This document shows, in pieces, positions 8,598 to 18,062 of a DNA stretch of 37,148 nucleotides. Where the stretch lies: assembly GCF_010645215.1 (NCBI RefSeq), contig NZ_JAAGNW010000049.1:1-37148 (forward strand), written 5' to 3'. This DNA comes from Burkholderia multivorans (GTDB lineage: Bacteria > Pseudomonadota > Gammaproteobacteria > Burkholderiales > Burkholderiaceae). The notes beneath the pieces are model-generated. The model was not told the origin of the DNA. It saw nothing but the letters and a program-made list of their open reading frames with translations, and did no database searches. Position numbers and translations under genes: made by a program. Within the stretch, counting starts at the first letter, position 1. The number at the start of each line of letters is the position of its first letter.

Positions 8598-10757
8598 TTA
8601 AAAGCGCGGCGTGAGCCGCCCGGTCTTGCCCAATTCCCGTCGTACCGCCCGCTCGATATCGGCCAACGTTACCGCCCGGCCCGCCTCCGCTGCCAACCAG
8701 CTCGCCAGTAGCGCCACATTGCGAATTCCCGCGCCGGTCAATTCCGTCAGCCGCGCCAGCCGCGACCAGTCGATGTCCTCCGAAACCGCTACCTGCGCCG
8801 GCCAGATCGCCCGCCACAAGCGTTCTCGCAAGGCCACATCCGGGGTTTCGAAGTACGTCATGAAGGTCAGCCGGCGGGTAAACGCATCATCCAGGTGGCC
8901 GCGGTTGTTGGTCGACAGCACGACCAGCCCCGGATACTGTTCCAGCCGTTGCAGCAGGTACGACACTTCGATATTGGCGTGCCGATCCTGCGCATCCTTG
9001 ACTTCGCTGCGTTTGCCGAACAGCGCATCGGCTTCGTCGAACAACAGGACGCCGGTGTCTGCCACCGCCAGATCAAAGATTTTGGAGAGATTTTTTTCGG
9101 TCTCGCCGATGTATTTGTTCACCACGGTCGCCAGATCCACTCGGATCAGGTCGAGGCCCAGTTCGGCCGCGAGCACCTCGGCGGCCATCGTCTTGCCGGT
9201 CCCGGAGTCGCCGTAGAACAGCGCGCTGATGCCCGTGCCGTAGCCGATCTTGTCCGCAAACCCCTGCCGCAGCAGCGCCTCGCGCTGGCGGATCGCCGCC
9301 AGAATCTCGCCGAGCTGTTCCATCAGCGCGTCGCTGGCCACCAGATCTTTGAGGCGTCGGCGCGGTTCGATGCGCTGCGCCAGCCGGCCGAAATGTTGCT
9401 GCGCCCGGACCTTCAGGGCCGCATACAGGTCGTCCTCGGTCAGGGGCGCGGTGGTATCACGTTGCGTTCGATAGAACTCCGCCTCGATCAGCGTGTGGGA
9501 TAAGCGGTCCGGATTCACGCGGGTGCGCTTGAGTAGTCCCGTCAGGGCGAAATCAGCCGCGTCGTCATGCCCCATCGATTGAAGCGCCGTCTGCATCAGC
9601 GCAACGTCGTCTTCGGCAACCCGTGGCGGCAGGTTCAGCATCAGGCGGGGCACATCCGTCAGTCCTCGTACAGGCTCGTCTGCCGAGGTCAAGACAATCA
9701 CGGGTTGTCCGTGCTCAGCCAGACGCTGATCGAGCGGCTCGAGCAGTCGGTCATGCTGCGCCTCGAAATCCGCCAACTGACGCAGCACCAGCACGCTGCC
9801 CGTGAGACGCGTGACGTGGAGGGCCGCCAGTATCACTTCCCACGCGTCTTGAGAGTTTTCGGGGAGGGTGTTCAGGTTCAGGCCGAACGCCGCATAGCCT
9901 GACTCGCTCGCCAATTGGGTGATCAGGGACTCGCGGCCATTCCCCCCCTGCAGCAACAGGATTGGCGTGGTGGGGCTTGATGGTCCGAAACAAAATTCGC
10001 CGATGCGCTCCGCGATGGCGTCCCACCCTGCGGTGGCACCACTCGGGTCGACGTCGGCCCGCGGCAACCATCCACCCAGATCCATCAGGATCCGCGGCAA
10101 ACCCACCGCCTGACCGTTCAGGTAGCGAAACACCGTCTCGGCGGTGCGCAAGTAAATTGCATCGCCTCGATCGGACAGCCGTCCCGAGCGTTCCACCGAC
10201 ACCATCAGGCCATGGCGCAGCAACGGCGCCTCGGACGAAGTGAGCGCAACGCGTGACGCGATGCGCTCGGTGGCACGGCGACAGAACACCGTAAGGGCGA
10301 GATCAACCGTGGGCCAGATACCCTGTTCGTCACCCTGCAGATAGGCAATCAGTGCACCGTAGCGCGGTTCCATCAACGGCAACAAGCCCAGAATCAGCGC
10401 ACCACACTCCACACTCGACAGGCCGAATCGCTCACCCAGTTGCGCCATGCGCCCGCCCACGACCACCTCCGGCAGCACCACCGGGGGGATATCCGAGTCC
10501 ACCGTTTCCAGCCAGCGCAACACGCTCTGCGATTCGGTGGTCTCGGGCTCGTCGGGCGCGCGCATGATGCCCTGCATATCGAAGCGATCGTCACCACGCT
10601 GTTGTTGCCGAACCAGCTGTTGTTGCAGCAGCGTGTCGACGGCTTCCAGCCACGGGGTCAGCTCCACCAAGGCATCGAGGGGACGGGGACGGCGTGGACG
10701 GACAGCCGCCCGCGACGAGGGAGGATCTTGCGTCACCAAATTGAGATCGGCATTCAT
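8598..10757 (-). CDS. pvc15: AAA+ ATPase of the eCIS (Pvc15/Afp15 homologue)
   Basis: The product has 719 residues from an ATG at 10757 that shares its A with the TGA of the tape-measure gene, so translation is probably coupled. The C-terminal AAA+ module is clear: Walker A GDSGTGKT at residues 516-523, Walker B VLLFDEADALFG at about 568-579, a sensor stretch (STNNRGHLDDAFTRR) with the arginine-finger region, and a winged-helix-like end. The N-terminal ~450 residues match the 'winged helix plus degenerate AAA' half of Pvc15, with a remnant P-loop-like LLQGGNGRESL and DVPRLMLNLPPR. In PVC/Afp this ATPase is needed for correct assembly or cargo loading and is cytoplasmic. An upstream in-frame start is rejected because it would lie inside the previous gene. 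Confidence 0.95.
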   Translation of the reverse strand: MNADLNLVTQDPPSSRAAVRPRRPRPLDALVELTPWLEAVDTLLQQQLVRQQQRGDDRFDMQGIMRAPDEPETTESQSVLRWLETVDSDIPPVVLPEVVVGGRMAQLGERFGLSSVECGALILGLLPLMEPRYGALIAYLQGDEQGIWPTVDLALTVFCRRATERIASRVALTSSEAPLLRHGLMVSVERSGRLSDRGDAIYLRTAETVFRYLNGQAVGLPRILMDLGGWLPRADVDPSGATAGWDAIAERIGEFCFGPSSPTTPILLLQGGNGRESLITQLASESGYAAFGLNLNTLPENSQDAWEVILAALHVTRLTGSVLVLRQLADFEAQHDRLLEPLDQRLAEHGQPVIVLTSADEPVRGLTDVPRLMLNLPPRVAEDDVALMQTALQSMGHDDAADFALTGLLKRTRVNPDRLSHTLIEAEFYRTQRDTTAPLTEDDLYAALKVRAQQHFGRLAQRIEPRRRLKDLVASDALMEQLGEILAAIRQREALLRQGFADKIGYGTGISALFYGDSGTGKTMAAEVLAAELGLDLIRVDLATVVNKYIGETEKNLSKIFDLAVADTGVLLFDEADALFGKRSEVKDAQDRHANIEVSYLLQRLEQYPGLVVLSTNNRGHLDDAFTRRLTFMTYFETPDVALRERLWRAIWPAQVAVSEDIDWSRLARLTELTGAGIRNVALLASWLAAEAGRAVTLADIERAVRRELGKTGRLTPRF

Positions 10758-12433
10758 CACGAGACCCATTGAATGGGTAAAGGTTGAGACAACCACGGCA
10801 GCGCAGCGATGGTCAGCGGCCACGTGAGGCCACGCAGCAGCATGTCCTGCGCCTCGTGCTCGACGGCCAGTTGCCAGTGTTCATTCTTGCGAATCAGCGA
10901 ACCGGGGCGCTGGAGGAACAGTTCGCGCAGATCGTTCACGCTCAGGCGGCTTAGATCAGGAAGTCGACTCAGCGTGGTATTGAGCCAGCTATCCAGATAC
11001 GCTTGCTTCGCTACATCTACGGTGGGCCACTCGAACGGTTCCGAGTCGTCGGGGAGCGGGGCGAGTCCACACAGAACCCGCGGCACGGGCAAGCGCCAGT
11101 CGGCTGCCGGCGAAATGCCCCACGCCAGCCAATCCAGCAGGGCAACGGCGCGATATCGCGCGGCTTCATCGATGAAGTCCGCGTCGTGGGTCAGTTCCAG
11201 TGCTTCGAACAGGCGCGGTAGCATTGGCCAGAGCAACGCCAGGCCGCCGCTCGGAACGGACAGCGGTTCGTCGAGGTCGAGTACGGTGGCTCGAGGCTCG
11301 GGAGATTGTTGCGGCGCTGGGCGAGCGTCCGTTTTCGTCGATCGTTTGAGCGTGGATTTCAGGTGCAAGGTTGGGCGCGGCGCGCGCAGCCCGAGCGCGA
11401 CCGTCAGTTGTTTGCGCAAGGCGGGCGAGAGTTCGGCAAGCCAGGTCGTTGCTCGGTTGACCGTGCCGGGCGTTGTGGCGAGCACATGGTTCAGTTGCGA
11501 GCGGACCGGCTCGGTCAGAGGAGCGCTGAGGAGATCTCGCAGCAAAGCCACTTCTGCGACATCGCTTGTGAGCAACGTTATTTCGTGACCGGTTGCGGTA
11601 AGTTGTGTGTTGGTCAACGGATGCAAGGTCGGGCGAAAAATTACCGGCAAACGGGTGGTGGTCGTCTGAACGAGTGCCGGATATAGCTGTAATACCCTTA
11701 ATGCACTGAGCGACAACACCCTTGCCCAATTGGATTTGATTGGCACGTCGACACCTATGTGTTCGGTCAGCCATGCGCATAACGCCCACAAAGTAGCATC
11801 GCTGAACGTCATCACCAATCGATGTCGGGCGCGAGGATTGAGACAGCGCAACGCGACTTCTATGCGAGTAGATGGATCGTCGAAGGAGCAAACTCGATTC
11901 AGGTATTCGTTTAGCACTCGATCAGTTTGGCTTGGAGTGTGCAAGCGTTCCGGTTGGGCAAGATAACCGGTATCTAGATAGCTTAAAAAATTCGATATTT
12001 CACGCGCCGGTGTTCGTGTGTCAACAATTCTTAAAAAATCTGGCTTCGAATTTTCCCTCAACGATTCGCTGTGGTTAATGCCGTCATCAGCATCATTTGC
12101 AACTCCTCCGCCAGTAACTCGGTCGCCCGAATCGCTTGTGACGGTGCTTTTGCGTAAAATATCCATCAATATGCGAATAAAATTAGAAGCAGTTTGCCTC
12201 ATAAGTTGAGTCTCAAACTGCGAAAGCGATATTTCCCCAATGTGCAGCGTCAATTTATCAAGTCGCACATTGTATATGCGCGAATCATATTTCTTGAAAT
12301 GGATGGAAGATTCTGTGAATTGACGCATCATCGATCCGCAAAATAATGCTCTGCAACGCGCCTGAACTTCACCCGCATCGCGCCTACTAATTCGCAATGC
12401 GAAGCGAAATTTCTCTATCACGACAGAATTCAC
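10757..12433 (-). CDS. pvc14: eCIS tape-measure protein (Pvc14/Afp14 homologue, CIS_TMP family)
   Basis: I take the start as GTG at 12433, because AAGGAG lies six bases before it and the longer ATG versions overlap the preceding fibre gene. This gives 558 residues. The N-terminus (VIEKFRFALRISRRDAGEVQ, then VRLDKLTLHIGEIS) is the family signature; it is followed by leucine-rich helical blocks and the paired C-terminal repeats (GGLALLWPMLPRLFEAL; QAYLDSWLNTTLSRLPDL). Tape-measure proteins set the particle length and occupy the tube lumen during assembly. The first ~150 codons are clearly more AT-rich than the rest, like the adjoining fibre head, which suggests the fibre and the start of this gene were exchanged together. 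Confidence 0.85.
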   Translation of the reverse strand: MNSVVIEKFRFALRISRRDAGEVQARCRALFCGSMMRQFTESSIHFKKYDSRIYNVRLDKLTLHIGEISLSQFETQLMRQTASNFIRILMDILRKSTVTSDSGDRVTGGGVANDADDGINHSESLRENSKPDFLRIVDTRTPAREISNFLSYLDTGYLAQPERLHTPSQTDRVLNEYLNRVCSFDDPSTRIEVALRCLNPRARHRLVMTFSDATLWALCAWLTEHIGVDVPIKSNWARVLSLSALRVLQLYPALVQTTTTRLPVIFRPTLHPLTNTQLTATGHEITLLTSDVAEVALLRDLLSAPLTEPVRSQLNHVLATTPGTVNRATTWLAELSPALRKQLTVALGLRAPRPTLHLKSTLKRSTKTDARPAPQQSPEPRATVLDLDEPLSVPSGGLALLWPMLPRLFEALELTHDADFIDEAARYRAVALLDWLAWGISPAADWRLPVPRVLCGLAPLPDDSEPFEWPTVDVAKQAYLDSWLNTTLSRLPDLSRLSVNDLRELFLQRPGSLIRKNEHWQLAVEHEAQDMLLRGLTWPLTIAALPWLSQPLPIQWVS

Positions 12434-12467
12434 AATCAACTCCTTAAAATAATAAATTGATTGCATC

Positions 12468-14204
12468 CTATTTTTCAATTTCCGCCACTTTATAGAAAAT
12501 CCCGTTGTAACTGTCAACATAAATGTATATCGAGCTTGCACCATTGTATTCGCTCCACGTCATGCCGGGTGAGATAATATTAAGACCGTTCGAATTCCAG
12601 GAAATATCTTCAGGACTATTAAAATATTTAACCTTGCCTTCTTTATCGACAATTGCCACTTTGGCTTGCTTAAATTTGTGATCGGCGGTCCAATTTTTTA
12701 CAATCAAAAACCAACGCGACATGTAGCTCGAAAATTGTGTCTTCGTATTAAATCTAATTCCACCAAATAACAAGTCCCATTTCTCGCAAATCTCACAAAC
12801 CTCATGAACGGCAGCGCCGCCGTTCATTATTATTGTGCTCGCAATTACATTCCAATAATCACTCGATCCCAATTTAAGTCGATTCTCGTATTCGGAATAA
12901 TCTAAATTCTGAAGATCTCGATCGTGCGATGAAATATACTGTATCGCCTTTTTTGTCATAGCTGCAATCACAGGTGCCGGGGTATATCCATCTGCCTTTC
13001 CCTGCTTATATGCCTTATCCATGGCTTGAGCAATCATTTGCCTGAGATATGGGGCCGTATTTTCTGTGGTTTTGTTTCGCCAATCCGGATCATTGGAAAT
13101 TCCATTTATCTCAGCCGCCACAAAATTGCGTATCTGCGCTGACCACCCCGATGTGTCTGCCTTGTAGTGACTTCCAAGAACAGCAAAAGATGACGACAGC
13201 GTTGTCGATATAGCCGCATCACCAACATCCTTGGCAATCTGAATGTACTGATCCGACGTCGGTGGTACACTATAACTCCCATCATTGACCTGCGAGATCG
13301 ATAACGATCCTCCAGACGCTCCACCAAGTCCAGTTTTTACATAATCCTGGAAACTCACTGGCTTCATGTAGCCGTCAGTTTTGCCTTTTGAGTATGTTGT
13401 GGACAACACTGTCCCAATGGAATTCGACCACCCCTTCAAGCTGGTCAGACTCGTGCTATACGACAAACTGGCCGTGCTAAGCGCAGTACTGAATGTGGTC
13501 TGCAGCGCAGACGCAAGCGGCGTTTTATTCAATTCGGCAGAATCAAGGATCCCATTGGTCGTGCTGCAACTCAGCACCGCATTACATGCGCTCGACAACG
13601 TAGTCGACAACGACGTCGACAATGAGGCCTGGTGACCCGGCGCCAGCCCAATCCCGCTCGACGTCGATACTAAGTATCCGTTCGAATCGAGCTTCACCGA
13701 CAGCAGTCCGGTACTCAAACTTGTCGTCAGGCCGGACGTCTTGTCATCGATCTGCAGCGTCAGCACGCCTGTACTGCTACTGGTACTGATCGACAGACCA
13801 CTGTTGTTCGCCAAGGCCAGCGCCAACGTATTCGACGGCATCGTACTCAAGCCCGGACCCGGCACCACATGCAAGGTGCCATCGACGGTAGTCAGCGCAC
13901 CGCTCACTCGCACCGCCACTCCACCCGGTCCGACCTCAATCCCCGCCCCCTTCACGACCGCCACGCCATCACTGCTCACCGTCAAGCCGCTCGTGTCTTT
14001 CACGCGCTTGACCGCCAAGACTCCGTTCTCATCGAGCTCCAAACCGAGACCCGGGCTCTTGGTGGTGATGTCAGCATCGCTCGCCCCCCCCGCCTTGCGT
14101 CCCACGTCGGCCCGCTCGATCAATGCCTTGTAATCGGCTTCGGTCGGTGTCGCCCCCGTCTTGAACTTGTCCTTCAGCTCCTCAAGCTTCACATTCGTTG
14201 CCAT
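12468..14204 (-). CDS. pvc13: Long tail fibre / receptor-binding protein with head domain (Pvc13 position)
   Basis: The product has 578 residues, with a good ribosome site (GGAGAGCC) before ATG 14204. Residues 1-35 (KLEELKDKFKTGATPTEADYKALI) resemble the start of the shorter fibre encoded just upstream, so this is probably the baseplate-attachment piece. From ~45 to 170 runs a series of short beta repeats (GVLAVKRV, GLTVSSDGVAV, GIEVGPGGVAV, GPGLSTMPSNTLALAL) like the triple-beta-spiral shaft of adenovirus fibre; fibre-like proteins at this locus position bind host receptors. Residues ~170-260 are Ser/Thr/Leu-rich and low in complexity. The last ~300 residues form an unrelated globular head, written in AT-rich DNA and ending in VYKVAEIEK-like strands (FYKVAEIEK). 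The head is unrecognised and likely sets target specificity. Confidence 0.85.
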   Translation of the reverse strand: MATNVKLEELKDKFKTGATPTEADYKALIERADVGRKAGGASDADITTKSPGLGLELDENGVLAVKRVKDTSGLTVSSDGVAVVKGAGIEVGPGGVAVRVSGALTTVDGTLHVVPGPGLSTMPSNTLALALANNSGLSISTSSSTGVLTLQIDDKTSGLTTSLSTGLLSVKLDSNGYLVSTSSGIGLAPGHQASLSTSLSTTLSSACNAVLSCSTTNGILDSAELNKTPLASALQTTFSTALSTASLSYSTSLTSLKGWSNSIGTVLSTTYSKGKTDGYMKPVSFQDYVKTGLGGASGGSLSISQVNDGSYSVPPTSDQYIQIAKDVGDAAISTTLSSSFAVLGSHYKADTSGWSAQIRNFVAAEINGISNDPDWRNKTTENTAPYLRQMIAQAMDKAYKQGKADGYTPAPVIAAMTKKAIQYISSHDRDLQNLDYSEYENRLKLGSSDYWNVIASTIIMNGGAAVHEVCEICEKWDLLFGGIRFNTKTQFSSYMSRWFLIVKNWTADHKFKQAKVAIVDKEGKVKYFNSPEDISWNSNGLNIISPGMTWSEYNGASSIYIYVDSYNGIFYKVAEIEK

Positions 14205-14293
14205 GTCGGCTCTCCTGGTTCATTGCCTGCTCTTCATCTGAGGTCGCATCGGGGGCAACCCATCACACGACGCCCGCGTATCCCGCCTTGCTG

Positions 14294-14812
14294 CTATTTC
14301 GGCATGAGCTTCCCGAGATCCAGCACTAAGTGGCCGCTCTCGTCGATTTTCAGGCCGCCGTTCGGGTCACATTGCACTCGCACGATGTTGTCTTTCACCA
14401 CCACGGTCACGTTATCCACCTGCAGTTTCAGCCCCGCCCCATCAACCGCCATGCCCGGTCCCGTCTGGACCCTCAGGACGTTCGTGTCATCGGCCAGCGG
14501 TGCGGCCAGTTTCAACTTGACACCGGATGTATCTATGGTGATACCGGGCCCATCCACGACCCGCAGCCGATCCTGGTCCACAGTCAATCCACCATTCTTC
14601 GCGCATTGAATCGACAGGCCGTCGCTAGTCACAGCCAAGCCGCTGGGACTAGCGGGCTTAACCTGCAAGGTCCCGTTCACTTCTCCAAGCCCGTTGCCCG
14701 CCGTCGGTCCCAAACCGGCCAAATCAATCAACGCGCAAAACTCTGTCTCCACCGGCACCTTCATGGCTTTGAACGCTTCTTGGATTTCGCTCAGCTTTTT
14801 CAAAGTGACCAT
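14294..14812 (-). CDS. Short headless tail fibre (shaft-only paralogue of the long fibre)
   Basis: The product has 172 residues from an ATG at 14812 with AGGAG upstream. The N-terminus (LSEIQEAFKAMKVPVETEFCALIDLAGLG) matches the attachment region of the long fibre. The rest is five or six shaft-type beta repeats: GLAVTSDGLSIQ, GGLTVDQDRLRV, GPGITIDTSGVKLKL, GPGMAVDGAGLKLQV and GGLKIDESGHLVLDL. It stops without any head domain, and the stop is clean with no downstream continuation. It may cap or brace the baseplate, form mixed trimers with the long fibre, or be a fibre that lost its head. It sits between the wedge protein gene (57 bp) and the long fibre gene (89 bp). Confidence 0.82.
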   Translation of the reverse strand: MVTLKKLSEIQEAFKAMKVPVETEFCALIDLAGLGPTAGNGLGEVNGTLQVKPASPSGLAVTSDGLSIQCAKNGGLTVDQDRLRVVDGPGITIDTSGVKLKLAAPLADDTNVLRVQTGPGMAVDGAGLKLQVDNVTVVVKDNIVRVQCDPNGGLKIDESGHLVLDLGKLMPK

Positions 14813-14869
14813 GATCTGTGCTCCTATTTATGAATCGAATAGCCTGTCTGTCGGGCTCACTTTGGACGC

Positions 14870-17800
14870 TTACTTCATTCGATACGTCGCCGACACCACT
14901 GCATCTTCCTTCTTCGCAACATATACGACCTGTGCATCTACGTAGGGCGTCGGATATTTCGCTGTTTGTGTCGCCAAATTGGCCGCCCCTTCCGGGGACG
15001 CCACCTGCACAAATCCGATGCCGGTTCGCGTATCCGCCGGTCGCACGCCGATCCCCAAGAACGACAGCAACGAATACGACTGATCCCCCACCGGTCGACT
15101 GTTGTTTTGCCAGCCACGGTACGTCCCGGCAAACGTCGTGAAGCTGTCGTTCTCAAGCCAATGCACCTGGGCCACCAAGTGACTCGGCACCTCTTCCCGC
15201 ACGATTTGCTGAATCCACTGATCGAGTTCAGTTGGATTGCCGTAACCGTGCAGCCAATTTCGGTTCAACACCACGCTCAACGTGAACGAGAAAGTCTCGG
15301 CGACATACGGGGCAGCCCAGCCATATTGCTTGGCATCCTCGGGCTTGGGCCAAGCAGCTGGGGTGGGTTGCTTGATATCGCTCAGACCCACCGGCTCCAC
15401 CACCGGGTTGTTGGTCTGAGGCATCACGAAGCTTTTCTCGCCCACCCACTTCACTGTGATCGTCCCCTGCACCGCATCCACGGCCTCGATCTCCATCACA
15501 ATGTCGGTCAGCGTCTGGTTCTTTCCCAAATCTGCCGTCGTCGGTGTGATCTGCCAACGCGCCTTCGGACGACAGGCCAGGCGATCGCCCACCTTCAGCC
15601 CGACAGGAAACGACGGCCCCACCGTCAACCTCACCTTGGGCTGCTTCAAATCCTTAGGCGGCTCGTCGTACTTGAAGTCATAGACCACGCGAGTCAGCCA
15701 GGTCGGACTCAGACGCCAGAGCCACGCCGGATTCTGCTTCTCGAGCGCGGCCAGGCTACGCTTGAGGCGCGCATGCTCACCCAGATTGATGGTGACGGTT
15801 GCCGACGTCGCGCCGCGATCCGGTACGTCATGAATCACGATGGCCGTAATCGGCTCGGACGTCCCTTGCCGGAGTTCGATCAATTGACCGACCTGCAACG
15901 AGTTCGCGACCGCCCCCTCGAGCTTCAGGGTCAGAATATCCAGTCCCGCATCGTTGCCTGAGGTCGGCGTGTTGACGCTCCCCTTATCCTTCACCGTCTG
16001 ATTCTCCGGCCAATTGTCAGTTACCTGCGCGGGTGCCGGGGCCACCGGTAACAACTCCTGGTGTTCGATCACGAAGAACGGCATGTTCTCCGGCCACTTC
16101 GCCTTCGCTTGTTGCAAGCGCTCGTCGAACAGCATCGACCCAATCCCCAGGCGCGCCGCAATCCGCCGCTGCAAGGCCGAGATCTTGCTGATGCTGATGG
16201 CTGCACGCTCGTAGCCGAGCCGGGTAATCTGCCGTAAATATCCCTGCTGAACCCAACGGAATTCGGTTTCGTCCGCTGCCAGCAAAGTCCGCGCCGCGCG
16301 CTGCTCACCGAAGTACCCCAACAGGTAATTCAGAATCGCCAGTTCCTTCTCGCCATCGGTCGCGTTCTGCAGGACCTGCTCATTCAGACGATGCCGAATG
16401 GCGTTCGGCACATCCGCCTTTCCAAACACCACCTCGGTCTGTTCGCTCGCCAGCGGATCCTCAGCGCGTCGCGGCCAGTCGGCACCGCCCCACACCCGGG
16501 CGTCTCGATCCCGTCCATCAAACGCCAGCACGGTCGGCAGCTTCGCCAACTGATCCGCCGTATCAGCCAGCACCTGTTCAAACGGCCGCAGGAACGCCAT
16601 CAGTCGTGTGGCCGGCCCCTCGAGTCGACTGGCTTCTTGCTGCAAGCCGTACACCCCTGGCAACAAGGCGCCCGTGGTCCGGTAGTACCCGGGCTGCCGA
16701 TATCGACCAGCGAGGATCACACGGGTCGGCGCCTTCATCACCTGCCGCTCGAACTCAGCGCGCATCTCCTGCTTGGCTGCGAGGGCTGCCGCCAACTCCG
16801 GGGACTTCACGCTGACCGGTTGACCGCGCTTGCGGACCAACAGAGACGGGAGCCGGGTTGCATCCAGTGTGCCGTCGGGCGTCAGCCACAACCAGCCGTG
16901 CTGGTCCCTCGGCACCTGCAGTACCGCCGGCGAGAGCGCCTGGTCCTTGGAATCCAACCACTGGACGCTTTTGACATTGGGCACGCTCATCAGCGCCGAG
17001 CGAAGGTCCTGCAACGACAACGAACGTGCCGCAAACGTGCCGTCCTTCGCAATCAATGCCGGGGGCATCTGTTCGATCCAGCCGTGTTCCAGTCGAGGCC
17101 CTTCATAGATCCGCTCGGCCCGCTCGCCACGATCCAGACGTGCTGACGCGGTGTCGCGCACCACCCTCGGCAGCAACCAATCGTCCGCCGCCAGCAGCGC
17201 CTCGGCGACCGTCTCCGGGATATCCGCGACCGGCGTGTCCTCGCGCAGCTCCAGCACCATTCTGAAATCCGGCGTCCCGTTGGTTTTCGTCGAAATGAGC
17301 GGCTCGCGCTTGACGGTCGTGATCTGGGTGATCTCACGCTCACACAGGTTGCGGTTCTCCTTCAGGTACGTTTTCAGTACATCGAGTGCGTCTTTTTCTT
17401 TGACCCCCGCGTTCAAGGTCACCCACATCCGGTAGCCCCCCGCCACCAACTTGGTCGCCGGGCCCGTGGTTTCTTTCGACACGAACTGAAACGCATAACG
17501 CTTCTCGTTATACGCATACGCATACCGCTCACTCGTCCCGAACGGCGCCAACTGGACATCCCGGAAATAGAACACGCCGTCTTTCGTGGTCAGGTCCAGG
17601 ACCGCGCGCCGATAATCGTCCAGCGTCACCGGCCCACACGTCAGCGCCCATTCCGGTCCAAACGCGGGCGCAAAGAGCTTGCCGTCGTGGTCCAGCCAGG
17701 TCACGGCGGTCCCCGCGCTCACGTCGGAATGCTTGGCGTAACGGTCCGCCGGGGTGAGCAGGTCCTTGAACGGCAGCGTGTGCCGGTACGCGAGATCCGA

Positions 17801-17968
17801 TACCGCAAAGCTAATGGCCTGCAGCAGCGTAACGCCGGGATCATGTTCACCGCGCTCCGTCCACCGCTGCCCCGCATACACCGCGATCGCATCCTGCACC
17901 GTCGACCACAGTGTGTCGAAGTGGATGCGTTCCAGTCCCTGCTCACTGACTACCGTGACGTCCGCCAT
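14870..17968 (-). CDS. pvc12: Large baseplate wedge protein (Pvc12/Afp12 homologue)
   Basis: The product has 1,032 residues. The start is ATG 17968 (MADVTVV), preceded by GAGGCG; a start eight codons upstream lacks support. The N-terminus (HFDTLWSTVQDAIAVYAGQRWTERGEHDPGVTLLQAISF) is the conserved Pvc12 opening, and baseplate-J-like stretches follow. In the PVC/Afp structures this protein and Pvc11 build the wedges around the spike that trigger sheath contraction. It ends with NWLHGYGNPTELDQWI and a glycine-containing tail. It is separated from the preceding wedge gene by 94 bp. Function follows from family and position. Confidence 0.92.
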   Translation of the reverse strand: MADVTVVSEQGLERIHFDTLWSTVQDAIAVYAGQRWTERGEHDPGVTLLQAISFAVSDLAYRHTLPFKDLLTPADRYAKHSDVSAGTAVTWLDHDGKLFAPAFGPEWALTCGPVTLDDYRRAVLDLTTKDGVFYFRDVQLAPFGTSERYAYAYNEKRYAFQFVSKETTGPATKLVAGGYRMWVTLNAGVKEKDALDVLKTYLKENRNLCEREITQITTVKREPLISTKTNGTPDFRMVLELREDTPVADIPETVAEALLAADDWLLPRVVRDTASARLDRGERAERIYEGPRLEHGWIEQMPPALIAKDGTFAARSLSLQDLRSALMSVPNVKSVQWLDSKDQALSPAVLQVPRDQHGWLWLTPDGTLDATRLPSLLVRKRGQPVSVKSPELAAALAAKQEMRAEFERQVMKAPTRVILAGRYRQPGYYRTTGALLPGVYGLQQEASRLEGPATRLMAFLRPFEQVLADTADQLAKLPTVLAFDGRDRDARVWGGADWPRRAEDPLASEQTEVVFGKADVPNAIRHRLNEQVLQNATDGEKELAILNYLLGYFGEQRAARTLLAADETEFRWVQQGYLRQITRLGYERAAISISKISALQRRIAARLGIGSMLFDERLQQAKAKWPENMPFFVIEHQELLPVAPAPAQVTDNWPENQTVKDKGSVNTPTSGNDAGLDILTLKLEGAVANSLQVGQLIELRQGTSEPITAIVIHDVPDRGATSATVTINLGEHARLKRSLAALEKQNPAWLWRLSPTWLTRVVYDFKYDEPPKDLKQPKVRLTVGPSFPVGLKVGDRLACRPKARWQITPTTADLGKNQTLTDIVMEIEAVDAVQGTITVKWVGEKSFVMPQTNNPVVEPVGLSDIKQPTPAAWPKPEDAKQYGWAAPYVAETFSFTLSVVLNRNWLHGYGNPTELDQWIQQIVREEVPSHLVAQVHWLENDSFTTFAGTYRGWQNNSRPVGDQSYSLLSFLGIGVRPADTRTGIGFVQVASPEGAANLATQTAKYPTPYVDAQVVYVAKKEDAVVSATYRMK

Positions 17969-18062
17969 GATTCGCCTCGTTCCGTTCCCCATCGTCTTCC
18001 AGGCACCGCTCTGTGGACTACTTGTCCGCCAGGTTCGTGACCTGGCCGAACTCAGCGCCTGT

